Shown here: positions 16,681 to 26,368 of the stretch, one piece after another
How the letters are laid out: each line of letters starts with the position of its first letter
How positions within the stretch are numbered: position 1 is the stretch's first letter
Source: Actinomyces haliotis
GTDB taxonomy: Bacteria; Actinomycetota; Actinomycetes; Actinomycetales; Actinomycetaceae
Direction of reading: 5' to 3'
Assembly (NCBI RefSeq): GCF_015355765.1
Contig: NZ_JACWNA010000008.1
Span: 1-64,000, forward strand
Length of the DNA stretch: 64,000 nt
Program-made: the position numbers and the translations under genes
The notes under the pieces: generated by a model
What the model was told of the DNA's origin: nothing
The model's input: the letters and a program-made list of their open reading frames with translations, nothing else
The model's database searches: none

Positions 16681-17208
16681 TCAGCGGCCTCGGCCCGCCT
16701 CCCGGCGCGCCCGACGCAGCGTGCTCGCGTAGCGCGGGCCGATCTCCTCAGGGCTCACGGCGACGTCGTCGCGCGTCCAGGTGAGCAGGTGGTCGAGGCT
16801 GAAGCGCCTCGCGCACCGCGAGCAGGACAGCGGCGTGGTCGGACGGCGCACGCGGTTGACCGTGTGCCCGGCGGGGCAGGTGCCCGTCCACCGGCCCTCG
16901 ACCCGTGGCGCCTCCGCCGCGATGAGCCTGCGCCCGTTCGAGCCGATCCGTCGCGCCTCGGCCGCCCAGACGGCGTCGTGCCCGTGGGCGGCGCCGACGC
17001 GAGCGTGGGCGATCTCGTGGAGCACCGTCTCGCGCACTTCCGGCTCGTCGTAGAGCGCCATGAGGTGGCGGGACAGGGTGATCCGGCGGCGCGCGTGGTC
17101 CGTCTGGCCCGCGCGGCGGCGCGCCCGGTCGAGCCCGAGCTCCCAGTCGCCGACGCCGTGCTCGTCCATGAGCGCGCCCGCCAGGGCCAGGACGTCGGTG
17201 AGGTTCAT
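16681..17208 (-). CDS. SprT-like zinc metalloprotease
   Basis: 175 residues. H-E-I-A-H-A, the HExxH zinc site of SprT/SPRTN-like proteases, lies near residue 63, after LSRHLMALYDEPEVRETVLH. A zinc-ribbon-like tail follows (C-P-A-G-H then C-S-R-C). Start at 17208 is supported by the family N-terminus; the frame is open further upstream, but that part looks non-coding. SprT-like proteins are thought to act on proteins, in eukaryotes on DNA-protein crosslinks; the bacterial role is less clear. Confidence 0.88.
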   Translation of the reverse strand: MNLTDVLALAGALMDEHGVGDWELGLDRARRRAGQTDHARRRITLSRHLMALYDEPEVRETVLHEIAHARVGAAHGHDAVWAAEARRIGSNGRRLIAAEAPRVEGRWTGTCPAGHTVNRVRRPTTPLSCSRCARRFSLDHLLTWTRDDVAVSPEEIGPRYASTLRRARREAGRGR

Positions 17209-17347
17209 GCGGCGAGGGTAGCCGCGCAACGGGACCACGCGGCGCCCGGCTGACAGGGGCTGTGGAGAGACGGGTGGGGCCCTGACTGTTGTGACGCCGT
17301 CGTGCCAGGATGGTGCCCTCACCGCCAATCGTTGCAAGGGAGCACCC

Positions 17348-18262
17348 GTGGGACGCGTCATCGTCGTCGGATCCATCAACCAGGACGTCACCGTCGAGGT
17401 CGACCGCCTGCCCAGACCGGGCGAGACCCTCTCCGGGCGCTCGGTGACCTACCGCCTGGGCGGCAAGGGCGCGAACCAGGCCGCTGCCGCGGCGCACGGA
17501 GGTGCCGAGACCCTCTTCGTCGGCGCCGTCGGCTCCGACGCCTCCGGCGCCTCCCTGCGCGACGAGCTCGCCTCCCACGGTGTCGACGTCTCCCAGCTGC
17601 TGGACGCTGACACGACCACCGGCACGGCGTTCATCACCGTCTCGGCCGACGGCGAGAACACGATCGTGCTCGACGCCGGCGCCAACGGACGCGTCGGCGA
17701 GGACGCGCTCGACGCGGTCGACGACCTCGGCACGGGCGACGTGCTCGTCCTCCAGGGCGAGGTCCTGCCCGCCACCAACGCCGCCGCCGTCGCGGCCGCC
17801 CGAGCCGCCGGGGCACGGGTCGTGCTCAACCTGGCGCCCGTCTACGACGTCGATGACACGGTCCTCGAGGACGTCGACGTCCTCGTCGTCAACGAGACCG
17901 AGGCCGGGCTCACCGCCGGGGAGCCCGCGCCGACGAGCCCTCAGGAGGCCCTCGACCTCGCCGCGACGCTCATCGGTCGCGGGCCCTCCTCCGTCCTCAT
18001 CACGCTCGGCAGACAGGGCTCGGTGTGGGCGGACGCCGACGGCTCCGGGGCGGTGCCCGCGCTCGACCTCGGGCCGGTCGTGGACACGACCGGGGCTGGC
18101 GACGCCTCGGTGGGCGTCATGGCTGCGGCACTGGCCGCCGGGTACCCGCTCAGCGACGCCGTCGAGGCCGGGATGCGCGCCGGCTCGACGGCGGTCCTCG
18201 GCGCGGGGGCCGCCTCCTCCTACCGTGCCATCGAGGCCGTCGCGCCCCGCACCGCTCGCTGA
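17348..18262 (+). CDS. rbsK: Ribokinase (PfkB family)
   Basis: 304 residues. Phosphorylates D-ribose at O5 with ATP. Family marks: VVGSINQDVTVEVDRLPRPG at the N-terminus, GGKGANQA, NETEA, and DTTGAGDASVGVMAA with the catalytic Asp. The residue after GAGDA is Ser where ribokinases usually have Phe. A GTG at 17348 with AAGGGAG upstream fits the family start; an upstream ATG frame looks non-coding. It stands alone, with no ribose transporter or rbsR beside it, so it may serve nucleoside salvage or another sugar. Confidence 0.9.
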   Translation: MGRVIVVGSINQDVTVEVDRLPRPGETLSGRSVTYRLGGKGANQAAAAAHGGAETLFVGAVGSDASGASLRDELASHGVDVSQLLDADTTTGTAFITVSADGENTIVLDAGANGRVGEDALDAVDDLGTGDVLVLQGEVLPATNAAAVAAARAAGARVVLNLAPVYDVDDTVLEDVDVLVVNETEAGLTAGEPAPTSPQEALDLAATLIGRGPSSVLITLGRQGSVWADADGSGAVPALDLGPVVDTTGAGDASVGVMAAALAAGYPLSDAVEAGMRAGSTAVLGAGAASSYRAIEAVAPRTAR

Positions 18263-18313
18263 GCCGCGTCGCCGGAACGACGGCCCACAGCCGCCTGTGG
18301 CAGAGTAACGGCG

Positions 18314-19363
18314 ATGTCACAGCGCCCGACGTCCCGCACAGGCGGGCGGCACACCGTCGACCGAAGCACCCGGGCCGGTGGCGCACGCCGTCGCTGTGAC
18401 CGCCTCGCCGCCGCCGGGCGCTCCGCGGCGCGTCCCCTCAGCCGGCGCAGCGCTCAGCCCAGGGGCTCCCAGGGACCCCGTTCCCTCGCCGCGCGACGTG
18501 CGCGCGAGCGTCGTCGTCGTACCGCGCGCACGCTGGTCATCGCCTTCCTCGTGACCGTCCTCGCGGGCGTCGTCGCCGTGAGGCTCCTCCACGACGAGGA
18601 GCCCGGCGCCGTCGCGACCGCGAGCCCCACGCTCACCGCTCCCGTCCCCATCGAGCTCGACATGGCCGGCTGGGACGCGACCCGCATCATCGACGACGAC
18701 GTCTTCTTCGACGCGACCACGATGACGCAGGCCCAGGTCGCCGCCCTCATCGACAAGGTCAACACCGGCTGCCGCGCCGGCCGCGACGGAACCCCCTGCC
18801 TGGCCGACGCCACCTTCACGACGAAGGACGTCGCCGCGACCACCTACTGCCCCGGCGGCTACGCGGGGGCGTCGAAGGAGTCCGCCGCCGCCGTCGTCTC
18901 CAAGGTCGCGGCCTCCTGCGACGTGAACCCGCAGGTGCTGCTGACGCTCCTGCAGAAGGAGCAGGGCCTCCTCACCGCCTCCGGCTCACAGCTGACGGCC
19001 TCCGACTACGAGATCGCCACCGGTTACGGCTGCCCCGACGGCTCCGACTGCGACCCGCAGTACGAGGGGTTCTTCAACCAGGTCTACGGCGCCGCGAGCC
19101 AGTTCCAGCACTACCGGCTGTCCCCAGGCTCCTTCGAGGTGGTCGCCGGGCAGGCGGCCGACATCGCCTACTCGCCCGACTCAGCCTGCGGCAGCGCGCC
19201 GCTCACCGTGGAGAACGAGGCCACCGCCGGGCTGTACAACTACACGCCGTACCAGCCCGACGCCGCGGCGGCCGATGGCGGGGACGACTGCACGAGCTGG
19301 GGCAACTGGAACTTCTACGGGTTCTTCCGCGCCCTCTTCGGCGACCCGACGCCGTCGACCTGA
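18314..19363 (+). CDS. Secreted, membrane-anchored lysozyme-like protein
   Basis: 349 residues. A long Arg-rich cytoplasmic head (about 1-70) precedes one helix (LVIAFLVTVLAGVVAVRLL), then an extracellular domain. That domain has paired cysteines (C-R-A-G-R-D-G-T-P-C; C-P-G-G-Y; C-D; C-P-D-G-S-D-C) and the segment QVLLTLLQKEQGLLTASG, which recalls lytic transglycosylase-like folds with an active-site Glu. It ends NYTPYQPDAAAADGGDDCTS and YGFFRALFG, common in cell-wall-associated actinobacterial proteins. The enzyme function is inferred; I know no characterised member. Confidence 0.7.
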   Translation: MSQRPTSRTGGRHTVDRSTRAGGARRRCDRLAAAGRSAARPLSRRSAQPRGSQGPRSLAARRARERRRRTARTLVIAFLVTVLAGVVAVRLLHDEEPGAVATASPTLTAPVPIELDMAGWDATRIIDDDVFFDATTMTQAQVAALIDKVNTGCRAGRDGTPCLADATFTTKDVAATTYCPGGYAGASKESAAAVVSKVAASCDVNPQVLLTLLQKEQGLLTASGSQLTASDYEIATGYGCPDGSDCDPQYEGFFNQVYGAASQFQHYRLSPGSFEVVAGQAADIAYSPDSACGSAPLTVENEATAGLYNYTPYQPDAAAADGGDDCTSWGNWNFYGFFRALFGDPTPST

Positions 19364-19426
19364 GACGTCCCGGAGTGACCCCGGTCGCAGTTTTCAGGGT
19401 CTTTCCAGGGTTACTCACTGGGATCT

Positions 19427-19644
19427 CTCAGGCTCGGCGGGCATCGTTGCTCCTGCCGCCGAACAGCGGTGGTCCTGAGGTACTGGGGAGTGCTGATGAC
19501 GGCCCATCACTGAGCCTGGAGCCGCAGCCAAGGGAATGCGGACCGAGCGCCCGGCGAAGGAGTGTCAGCCCCCGGCATGGGAACCGGGGTGCTGCCTCGA
19601 CGCGAAGGGCCCGCCCGGATGATCCATTTCCGGTCGGGCCTTCG
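19427..19644 (+). ncRNA. Candidate structured RNA or riboswitch-like leader with terminator
   Basis: The 366-bp gap before cardiolipin synthase holds a dense run of pairings: CTCAGG (19427-19432) with CCTGAG (19474-19479) enclosing CGGCGG/CCGCCG (19435-19440, 19456-19461); TGATG/CATCA (19494-19498, 19505-19509); CCGCA/TGCGG (19522-19526, 19537-19541); CCCCGG/CCGGGG (19570-19575, 19584-19589). A long terminator-like hairpin follows (19603-19618 with 19630-19644). This is the layout of a riboswitch or small RNA. The stretch GGGAACCGGGGTG recalls part of the c-di-AMP (ydaO) motif, but other conserved parts are missing, so I do not assign a class. Confidence 0.45.
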
Positions 19645-19729
19645 CTGTGCCGTCGAGCCTGATCATCCTCGGAGCCGGCACCCGGCGGGCGCCTGCTGAG
19701 GAGCCGCTGAGCCGTGACATCATGACGAC

Positions 19730-21262
19730 ATGGAGCACTCGTGGGGCGAGATCATCACCCAAACGTGGGTGGTGCTCGAGTACCTCATCAAGGTCATCGC
19801 GCTCGGCACCGTGCCCGAGAACCGGCGGCCCTCGTCGTCGACGGCGTGGCTCCTGCTCATCTTCCTGCTCCCCGTGGTCGGTCTGCCGCTCTACCTCCTC
19901 CTCGGGTCGCCGTGGGTGCGCGGACGTCGCTACCAGGCTCAGGTCACCGTCAACGAGTCCGCCCTGCGCCTCACCTCGCGCATCCCGCTCACCCCTCGGG
20001 GCGCGCGACCGTCGGCGGTCCTCGACTCGATCATCTCCATGAACCGGCGGCTCACCGGTCTGCCCTGCGTCACGGGCGAGACCATCGGCCTGCACGGGGG
20101 CGCCGCGGAGACCTACGCCGCCATGGCCCGTGAGATCGACAGGGCCGAGCACCACGTCCACGTCGAGTTCTACATCCAGAGCTGGGACGAGGTCACCGAC
20201 GTCTTCTACTCCGCCCTCGAGCGGGCCGCCGCCCGCGGCGTCACCGTCCGGCTCCTCGTCGATCACCTCGGGTCGCGCAAGTACCCCGGCTGGCGCAGGC
20301 TCGGGAGGAGGTGGGACGACGCCGGCATCGAGTGGTACCTCATGATGCCGCTCCTTCCGCTGCAGGGCCGCTGGCGCCGTCCCGACCTGCGCAACCACCG
20401 CAAGATCCTCACCATCGACGGGCGCCGCGCCTTCATCGGCAGCCACAACGTCATCGACCCGACCTACCGGCTGCGTTCCAACCTCCGGGCCGGCCGCACC
20501 TGGCACGACCTCTCCGTCGAGGTCACCGGCGAGATCGTCATCGAAGCCGAGGCCGTCTTCGCCATGGACTGGTTCTTCGAGTCCGGCGAGCAGCTCGAGG
20601 ACTTCGACCTCTCCGACGGCGACCTCTCCGAGCGCCTCCCGGAGATCCTCGGCGAGGCCGACGTCGCCGTCGGGGACGCCGCTCCCCAGCCCGGGAGGCC
20701 CGACGCCGTCGTCAACGCCATGCAGCTCGTCCCCTCCGGTCCCGGCTACCCGACCGAGCCGAACCTGCGCATGATCCTCGGTCTCATCCAGAACGCGACA
20801 CGGCGCGTCTCGATCACGAGCCCGTACTTCATCCCTGACGAGTCGCTCCTGTCCGCGATGACGTCGGCCTCCTACCGGGGCGTCGACGTCGAGCTCTTCG
20901 TCGGCAAGGAGTCCGACCACGTCATCGTCAACCACGCCCAGCGCTCCTACTACGGTGCGCTTCTCGCCGCGGGCGTGCGTATCTACCGCTACCCGGCGCC
21001 CACCGTCCTGCACGCCAAGTACATGACGTTCGACGACGAGGTCGGCGTCATCGGCAGCGCCAACATGGACTTCCGGTCCTTCGGCCTCAACTACGAGGTC
21101 ATGCTCCTGGCCTTTGGCGGGGACCTCGACGACCTCCTGCGCCACAACGACGACGTCTACCGCGAGACCTGCGTCGAGCTGACCGCGGAGGAGTGGGCGA
21201 AGGAGCCCTGGTACCGGCGCTACGTCGACAACGTGTGCCGCCTGGTCTCCGCAGTGCTCTGA
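19730..21262 (+). CDS. cls: Cardiolipin synthase (phospholipase D family)
   Basis: 510 residues. Joins phosphatidyl groups to make cardiolipin in the membrane. Two N-terminal hydrophobic segments (about 15-35 and 40-60, AWLLLIFLLPVVGLPLYLLL) are followed by two PLD domains with HKD-type motifs: H-R-K-I-L-T-I-D-G (about 222) and H-A-K-Y-M-T-F-D-D (about 427). Length and layout match bacterial Cls. The ATG at 19730 lies about 85 bp after the hairpin of the structured leader, so its expression may depend on that element. Confidence 0.93.
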   Translation: MEHSWGEIITQTWVVLEYLIKVIALGTVPENRRPSSSTAWLLLIFLLPVVGLPLYLLLGSPWVRGRRYQAQVTVNESALRLTSRIPLTPRGARPSAVLDSIISMNRRLTGLPCVTGETIGLHGGAAETYAAMAREIDRAEHHVHVEFYIQSWDEVTDVFYSALERAAARGVTVRLLVDHLGSRKYPGWRRLGRRWDDAGIEWYLMMPLLPLQGRWRRPDLRNHRKILTIDGRRAFIGSHNVIDPTYRLRSNLRAGRTWHDLSVEVTGEIVIEAEAVFAMDWFFESGEQLEDFDLSDGDLSERLPEILGEADVAVGDAAPQPGRPDAVVNAMQLVPSGPGYPTEPNLRMILGLIQNATRRVSITSPYFIPDESLLSAMTSASYRGVDVELFVGKESDHVIVNHAQRSYYGALLAAGVRIYRYPAPTVLHAKYMTFDDEVGVIGSANMDFRSFGLNYEVMLLAFGGDLDDLLRHNDDVYRETCVELTAEEWAKEPWYRRYVDNVCRLVSAVL

Positions 21263-21493
21263 CGGGGCGCCGGCGTGAGCGGTCCGGCCCGTCACCGCCG
21301 GTCGGCTCGACCAGCGGGGCGCGGCCACAGGATCGGCACGGGTTGCTGAAACACGCTGCTCAGGCCACGTGTGTTTCCTTGGGCCAGTGACCGGGGCGGG
21401 CGTCCCGGCGGGCGGGGAGACCCCCGTGCGAGGACGCCTGCTCCGGTCTTCCCCTCGCTCGGGTCCCCATCGGTCGGGCGCCCGGACTCCGGC

Positions 21494-24400
21494 TCAGACC
21501 TTGGCGAGGAGCTTGTTGATCCGCTGGGGACTCACCTTGCGGCTCGTCCCGAGCGTCTGGGCGAAGAGACTCACTCGAAGCTCCTCGATGAGCCAGCGCG
21601 CCTCGATGAGGACCGCCTCGCGCTCCTCGTCCGCCGGCAGGGAGGCCGCACGGGCCCGTGCCCTCTCCAGCGCGGCCTCGGCCTCGCGTACCTGGTAGGC
21701 GAGGGCCGCGTCCTGGCTGGGCGAGGACTCGGCCTTCTCCACACGCATCGCGAGCGCGCGCAGGTACCGGGGCAGGTGGACGAGCTCCCCGGCAGGCGTC
21801 GCCGAGACGAAGCCGGGGCGGACCAGGACGGCGGCGTGCTCGCGCACCTCCTGCAGCGTCGAGAGCAGCGCGAGGCTCGTGTGCGTGCCGACGGTCCGCT
21901 CCACCTCGCGCTGCGCCGTGAGCGTCTTGGCCACGGTCTGCGCGACCACGTAGACCTCGTCCTCGAGCTCAGCGTGCATCGTGCTCACCAGCTCGCCGAA
22001 GACGCCGCGGTCGCGCACCTCCGCAAGAGACTGGCCGGAGGACACCGCCCAGCGCGCGGCGACGACGCGCGCCGCCGCTAGCTCGACGTCCTCGACGAGG
22101 GCGTCCGTGGTCCTGTAGGGGCTCGCGGCGAGCGCGAGGGACTCCGTCGCGTTCCAACGGCTCGTCACGCGGCCCGTCGCCAGGAAGGTTCGGGCCAGCG
22201 TCAGCGCCGTGACCCCGGCGCCGTGCGCCCGGTGCTGCGCGGTCGCGTCCGGGAGGATGGTGAGGTCCGCGGTGCGCGGGGAGGCGGCGACGAGCGTCGG
22301 GTAGCCGCGCACGACCAGCCCCGCGGTGCCGGGGGACTCCACGGTCGCGGGGATCGTCGAGCCCTCCGGAGGCAGCAGCCCGGGCACCCCGCTCGGCCAG
22401 TCGGCGAGGCCCTTGCGCTCAGCGAGGCCCTTGCGGATGCTCCCCGTGCGTCCTGAGGCGTCGACGCCGGCGCCCGGGACCGTGCCCGGGGTCGTCGGGC
22501 CCTGGCTGGTGGGGGCGGCCTCGCGTGCCTGCGCAGCGCCCTGGTCACGGCCCCCGCGTCCCTTCTTGCCCCGCTTCCTGGACCGGCTCTTCTCGCGGTC
22601 CTGGGCCTCCTGCATCGCCTGGGCGAGCGCGCCCTTGACCGCCGAGCGGACGGCCCGCTCGGTGCGGCCCGACAGCCGCTTCTGGAGGGCGACGAGGTCC
22701 TTGCCGCGACCGATCTCGCGGCCGCGGGCGTCGAGCGCCGCGAAGGAGACGCGCAGGTGGTCCGGCAGGCGCTCATTGAGCTCCGCCCAGTCGGCGTCGG
22801 TGACCTCGACGTCCTTGAGGCGGTGGACGGTCGCCGCGAAGGCGTCCTGGAAGGGGACGACGGGGGCGGAGGCTCCCGCCGGCGTCGGGTACTCCTCGCG
22901 CATCGCCGCCCAGACCTGGGCGCCGACGTCGGGGGCGGGCACGAGCTGGCGGCGCACCCGCTTGGGCAGGGAGCGGATCGCGCCGACGACGAGCTCCGGA
23001 CGCATCCCGGGCACGAGCCAGTCGAAGCCGTCCGGCTGGAGGCGGCCGAGCACCTCGACGGGCACCTGGACGCTCACGCCGTCGTCGTCACGGCCCGGCT
23101 CGAAGACGTACTCGAGGCCGAGGGTGAGGTCGCCCTGGACCCACGCGTCCGGGAAAGCCTGGTCGAGGTCAGCGTCGCCGCCGCCGGGGAGCAGCAGCTC
23201 GCGGGTGTAGTCGAGCAGGTCGGGGCGACGCCCCTTCTCCCGCTTCCACCAGGCGTCGAAGTCGTTGGCGCCCGTGACCTCCTCAGGGAGCCGCTCGTCG
23301 TAGAAGCGGAACAGCGCCTCGTCGCCGGCGAGCAGGCCGTGCTCGCGGCGTCGGGACTCGACGTCGGACAGCTCCTCGACGAGCTCCTGGTTGCGCTGGA
23401 CGAAGCCGTGGCGCGCGTGCCAGTCGCCCTCGACGAGGGCGGAGCGGATGAACATCTCCCGGGCGACCTCGCGCGCGGCGGGCGTCCCTACGGAGGCGAG
23501 CGTTGCCGCACGGTCCGCCGCGAGCGTCATCCCGTAGAGGAGGACCCTCTCGTGGACCATCGCGGCGCCGTGCTTGGTGGACCAGTAGGGCTCGCCGTAG
23601 ACGCGCTTGAGCAGGCCGGCCCGCTGGGCGGTCTCCTCGACCCAGCGCGGGTCAACCTTGGCCACGGTGCGCGCGAAGAGGCGGCTCGTCTCGACGAGCT
23701 CGGCCGTCATCACCCAGTCGTAGGTCTTCCTGCGCAGGCCCGAGCCGGGCCAGACGACGAACTTCGTGCCGCGCGCGCCGGAGTACTCGCGGCGCCGCTC
23801 GTCCCAGCTCCCGACGTTGGACAGCAGGCCCACGAGCAGGGAGCGGTGGATGGCGTCGGCGTCCGGGGTGTCGGCGCTGCGCCCGAGCGCGACGACGGCG
23901 GCCGCGACGTCGCCATGGGCGATCTGCGCCGCGTGCGATCCGGGCTCGAGGGCCTCGCCGGCGGCGCGGATGGAGCGCGCCGTCGGCAGCTCGACGGGGG
24001 AGGCGTCCAGGCCGAGCGGACGGGCCAGCTGGCGCAGCTGCTGGTGCACGTCCTGCCACTCGCGCACGCGCAGGTAGTGGAGGAACTCCGCCTTGCACAT
24101 GCGGCGGAAGGCCGAGCCGGAGAGCTCGCGCTGCTGGGTGCGCAGGTAGCGCCAGAGGTTCAAGTAGGTGAGGAAGTCGCTCGTCACGTCGGCGAAGCGG
24201 CGGTGCATGGCGTCGGCCTGCTCCTGCTTGTCGGCCGGGCGCTCGCGGACGTCCTGGATGGACAGGGCGGCGACGATGACCATGACCTCGCCCGCGCAGC
24301 CGAGCTCGCCCGCCTCGAGCAGCATGCGGCCCAGGCGCGGGTCGATGGGCAGACGGGCCAGACGGCGGCCGACCTGCGTGAGGCGCGGGCCCCTGCGGGA

Positions 24401-26368
24401 GTCGTGGCCGTCATCGTCGCGGGAGCGGCGGCGGCCCGAGTCCGGCTCGATGGCGCCGATCTCGGTGAGGAGCTGGACGCCATCGCGCACTGCGCGCGGG
24501 TCGGGGGAGTCGATGAAGGGGAAGTCCTCGACGGCGCCCAGGCCCAGGCTCGCCATCTGCAGGATGACGCTGGCGAGGGAGGTGCGCAGGATCTCGGGCT
24601 CGGTGTACTCGGGACGCGCGAGGTAGTCGGGCTCGGAGTAGAGGCGGATCGCGATGCCGTCGGCGACGCGGCCGCAGCGGCCGGCGCGCTGGTTGGCGCT
24701 CGCCTGGCTGACCGGCTCGATAGGGAGGCGCTGGACCTTCGTGCGGTTCGAGTAGCGTGAGATGCGGGCCAGGCCGGGGTCGACGACGTAGCGGATGCCG
24801 GGGACGGTGAGGGAGGTCTCGGCGACGTTCGTGGCGAGCACGATGCGGCGCACGCTGTGGGGCTCGAAGACGCGGTGCTGCTCGGCCGCGGAGAGGCGCG
24901 AGTACAGGGGGACGACCTCGACGGCGCCGACGGTGCGGGCCCGGCCATCCGCGGTGTAGCGGGGGCCGAGGTGGTCGATGAGGGCGGACTCGGTGTCGCG
25001 GATGTCCCGCTCGCCGGCGAGGAAGACGAGGATGTCGCCCGGTCCGGCCGCCATGAGCTCGTCGCAGGCGTCGATGATGCCGGTGACCTGGTCGTGCGGC
25101 TCGTCCTGCGGGCCGGCGGAGCCGGAGCGGCCGTGGCCCTTGCCGTGGGCGCCCTGGTTGCGCGGAGCGAGCGAGCCGGAGCCGCTCGTCGATGACGCGG
25201 ACAGGCTGTCAGCACGTGTGCGGACCTGCTCACGACGGGCGCGCGCGGCGGCTCGGACCGCCGGGTCCGGGGAGGTGAGGGCCTCGAGCTCGTCGTCGGT
25301 GAGGTCCCCGGCGGGGGCCGTGCCGTGGGTGCGCTCGCGAGGCTGGGATGCGCTGGTGCCAGTGGCGCCGTCGGCCGCGCGGTCGTCCCCGGAGGGCTCG
25401 CCACCGTCGTCGGGGTCGAGGGGTCGGTAGCGGATCTCGACGGGATAGGTGCGCCCGGAGACCTCGATGACGGGTGCCGGTGCCCAGCCAGTCAGCGCGC
25501 CGTCGTCACCGGGGGCGCCGTCGGCGGAGTCCTCGCCCGCGCCGCCGGCCGGCGCGCCCGACTCCGGGCCCCGCGAGACCGGGTGCCCGAAGTGCTCGGC
25601 GAAGCGCTCGGAGTCGATCGTCGCGGAGGTGATGATGACCTTGAGGTCTGGGCGCTGGGGGAGGAGCCGCGCCAGGTAGCCCAGGATGAAGTCGATGTTG
25701 AGGCTGCGCTCGTGGGCCTCGTCCACGATGATCGTGTCGTAGCGGCGCAGCATCGGGTCGGACTGGATCTCCGCCAGGAGGATGCCGTCCGTCATGAGCT
25801 TGACGAGGGTGTTCGGGCCCGTCTCCTCGGTGAAGCGCACCTGGTAGCCGACGACGCCGTCGCGGCCGATGGGCGTGCCGAGCTCGCTCGCGATGCGCTC
25901 GGCGACGGAGCGGGCGGCGATGCGCCGGGGCTGGGTGTGACCGACCATCCCGGTCACCCCGCGTCCCAGGCCGAGGCAGATCTTCGGCAGCTGAGTCGTC
26001 TTCCCCGAGCCCGTCTCGCCGGCGACGATGACGACCTGGTTGTCGCGGATCGCGTCGGCGATCTCCGCGCGGCGCGAGGAGACGGGGAGCTCCTCGGGGT
26101 AGACCAATGCGGGAACGCTTGCGGCGCGCTGCGCGAGCTGCTCCTCAGAGAAGCCCGGCCACTCGCGGCGCCCGGGCCGGCGCCCGTGACGCGAGCGCCC
26201 GGAACGGCCCTGACTGTCGGACCCGCGCCCGTGGTCGCGGCCGCGCCCCTGACCGCGCTCGTCGGAGCCTCGGCCGCGACGGGCGGACCGGTGCTTGGCG
26301 TGGCCCGCGTCGCGGGGCGGGTCCTCGTGCGTCGCTGGTGCGGTAGCAGGGGGGGTCTCGTTGCTCAT
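21494..26368 (-). CDS. hrpA: ATP-dependent RNA helicase HrpA (DEAH box)
   Basis: 1624 residues, larger than the roughly 1300 of typical HrpA. Order: a disordered Arg/Gly/His-rich head (1-70), Walker A GETGSGKTTQ (about 117-126), DEAH (about 216), TSATIDSERF, then a low-complexity insert of about 100 residues before the second RecA domain (VFLAGERDI; TNVAETSLTVPG; QRAGRCGR). A helicase-associated domain and the long HrpA C-terminal region (to VSPQRINKLLAKV) follow. HrpA unwinds RNA and rescues stalled ribosomes in E. coli. Monocistronic, with a 327-bp divergent region upstream. Confidence 0.93.
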   Translation of the reverse strand: MSNETPPATAPATHEDPPRDAGHAKHRSARRGRGSDERGQGRGRDHGRGSDSQGRSGRSRHGRRPGRREWPGFSEEQLAQRAASVPALVYPEELPVSSRRAEIADAIRDNQVVIVAGETGSGKTTQLPKICLGLGRGVTGMVGHTQPRRIAARSVAERIASELGTPIGRDGVVGYQVRFTEETGPNTLVKLMTDGILLAEIQSDPMLRRYDTIIVDEAHERSLNIDFILGYLARLLPQRPDLKVIITSATIDSERFAEHFGHPVSRGPESGAPAGGAGEDSADGAPGDDGALTGWAPAPVIEVSGRTYPVEIRYRPLDPDDGGEPSGDDRAADGATGTSASQPRERTHGTAPAGDLTDDELEALTSPDPAVRAAARARREQVRTRADSLSASSTSGSGSLAPRNQGAHGKGHGRSGSAGPQDEPHDQVTGIIDACDELMAAGPGDILVFLAGERDIRDTESALIDHLGPRYTADGRARTVGAVEVVPLYSRLSAAEQHRVFEPHSVRRIVLATNVAETSLTVPGIRYVVDPGLARISRYSNRTKVQRLPIEPVSQASANQRAGRCGRVADGIAIRLYSEPDYLARPEYTEPEILRTSLASVILQMASLGLGAVEDFPFIDSPDPRAVRDGVQLLTEIGAIEPDSGRRRSRDDDGHDSRRGPRLTQVGRRLARLPIDPRLGRMLLEAGELGCAGEVMVIVAALSIQDVRERPADKQEQADAMHRRFADVTSDFLTYLNLWRYLRTQQRELSGSAFRRMCKAEFLHYLRVREWQDVHQQLRQLARPLGLDASPVELPTARSIRAAGEALEPGSHAAQIAHGDVAAAVVALGRSADTPDADAIHRSLLVGLLSNVGSWDERRREYSGARGTKFVVWPGSGLRRKTYDWVMTAELVETSRLFARTVAKVDPRWVEETAQRAGLLKRVYGEPYWSTKHGAAMVHERVLLYGMTLAADRAATLASVGTPAAREVAREMFIRSALVEGDWHARHGFVQRNQELVEELSDVESRRREHGLLAGDEALFRFYDERLPEEVTGANDFDAWWKREKGRRPDLLDYTRELLLPGGGDADLDQAFPDAWVQGDLTLGLEYVFEPGRDDDGVSVQVPVEVLGRLQPDGFDWLVPGMRPELVVGAIRSLPKRVRRQLVPAPDVGAQVWAAMREEYPTPAGASAPVVPFQDAFAATVHRLKDVEVTDADWAELNERLPDHLRVSFAALDARGREIGRGKDLVALQKRLSGRTERAVRSAVKGALAQAMQEAQDREKSRSRKRGKKGRGGRDQGAAQAREAAPTSQGPTTPGTVPGAGVDASGRTGSIRKGLAERKGLADWPSGVPGLLPPEGSTIPATVESPGTAGLVVRGYPTLVAASPRTADLTILPDATAQHRAHGAGVTALTLARTFLATGRVTSRWNATESLALAASPYRTTDALVEDVELAAARVVAARWAVSSGQSLAEVRDRGVFGELVSTMHAELEDEVYVVAQTVAKTLTAQREVERTVGTHTSLALLSTLQEVREHAAVLVRPGFVSATPAGELVHLPRYLRALAMRVEKAESSPSQDAALAYQVREAEAALERARARAASLPADEEREAVLIEARWLIEELRVSLFAQTLGTSRKVSPQRINKLLAKV

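Noticed and set aside
19427-19644. Assignment of the structured RNA to the c-di-AMP (ydaO) riboswitch
   Set aside because: Only a short stretch resembles the motif; the other conserved blocks are missing.
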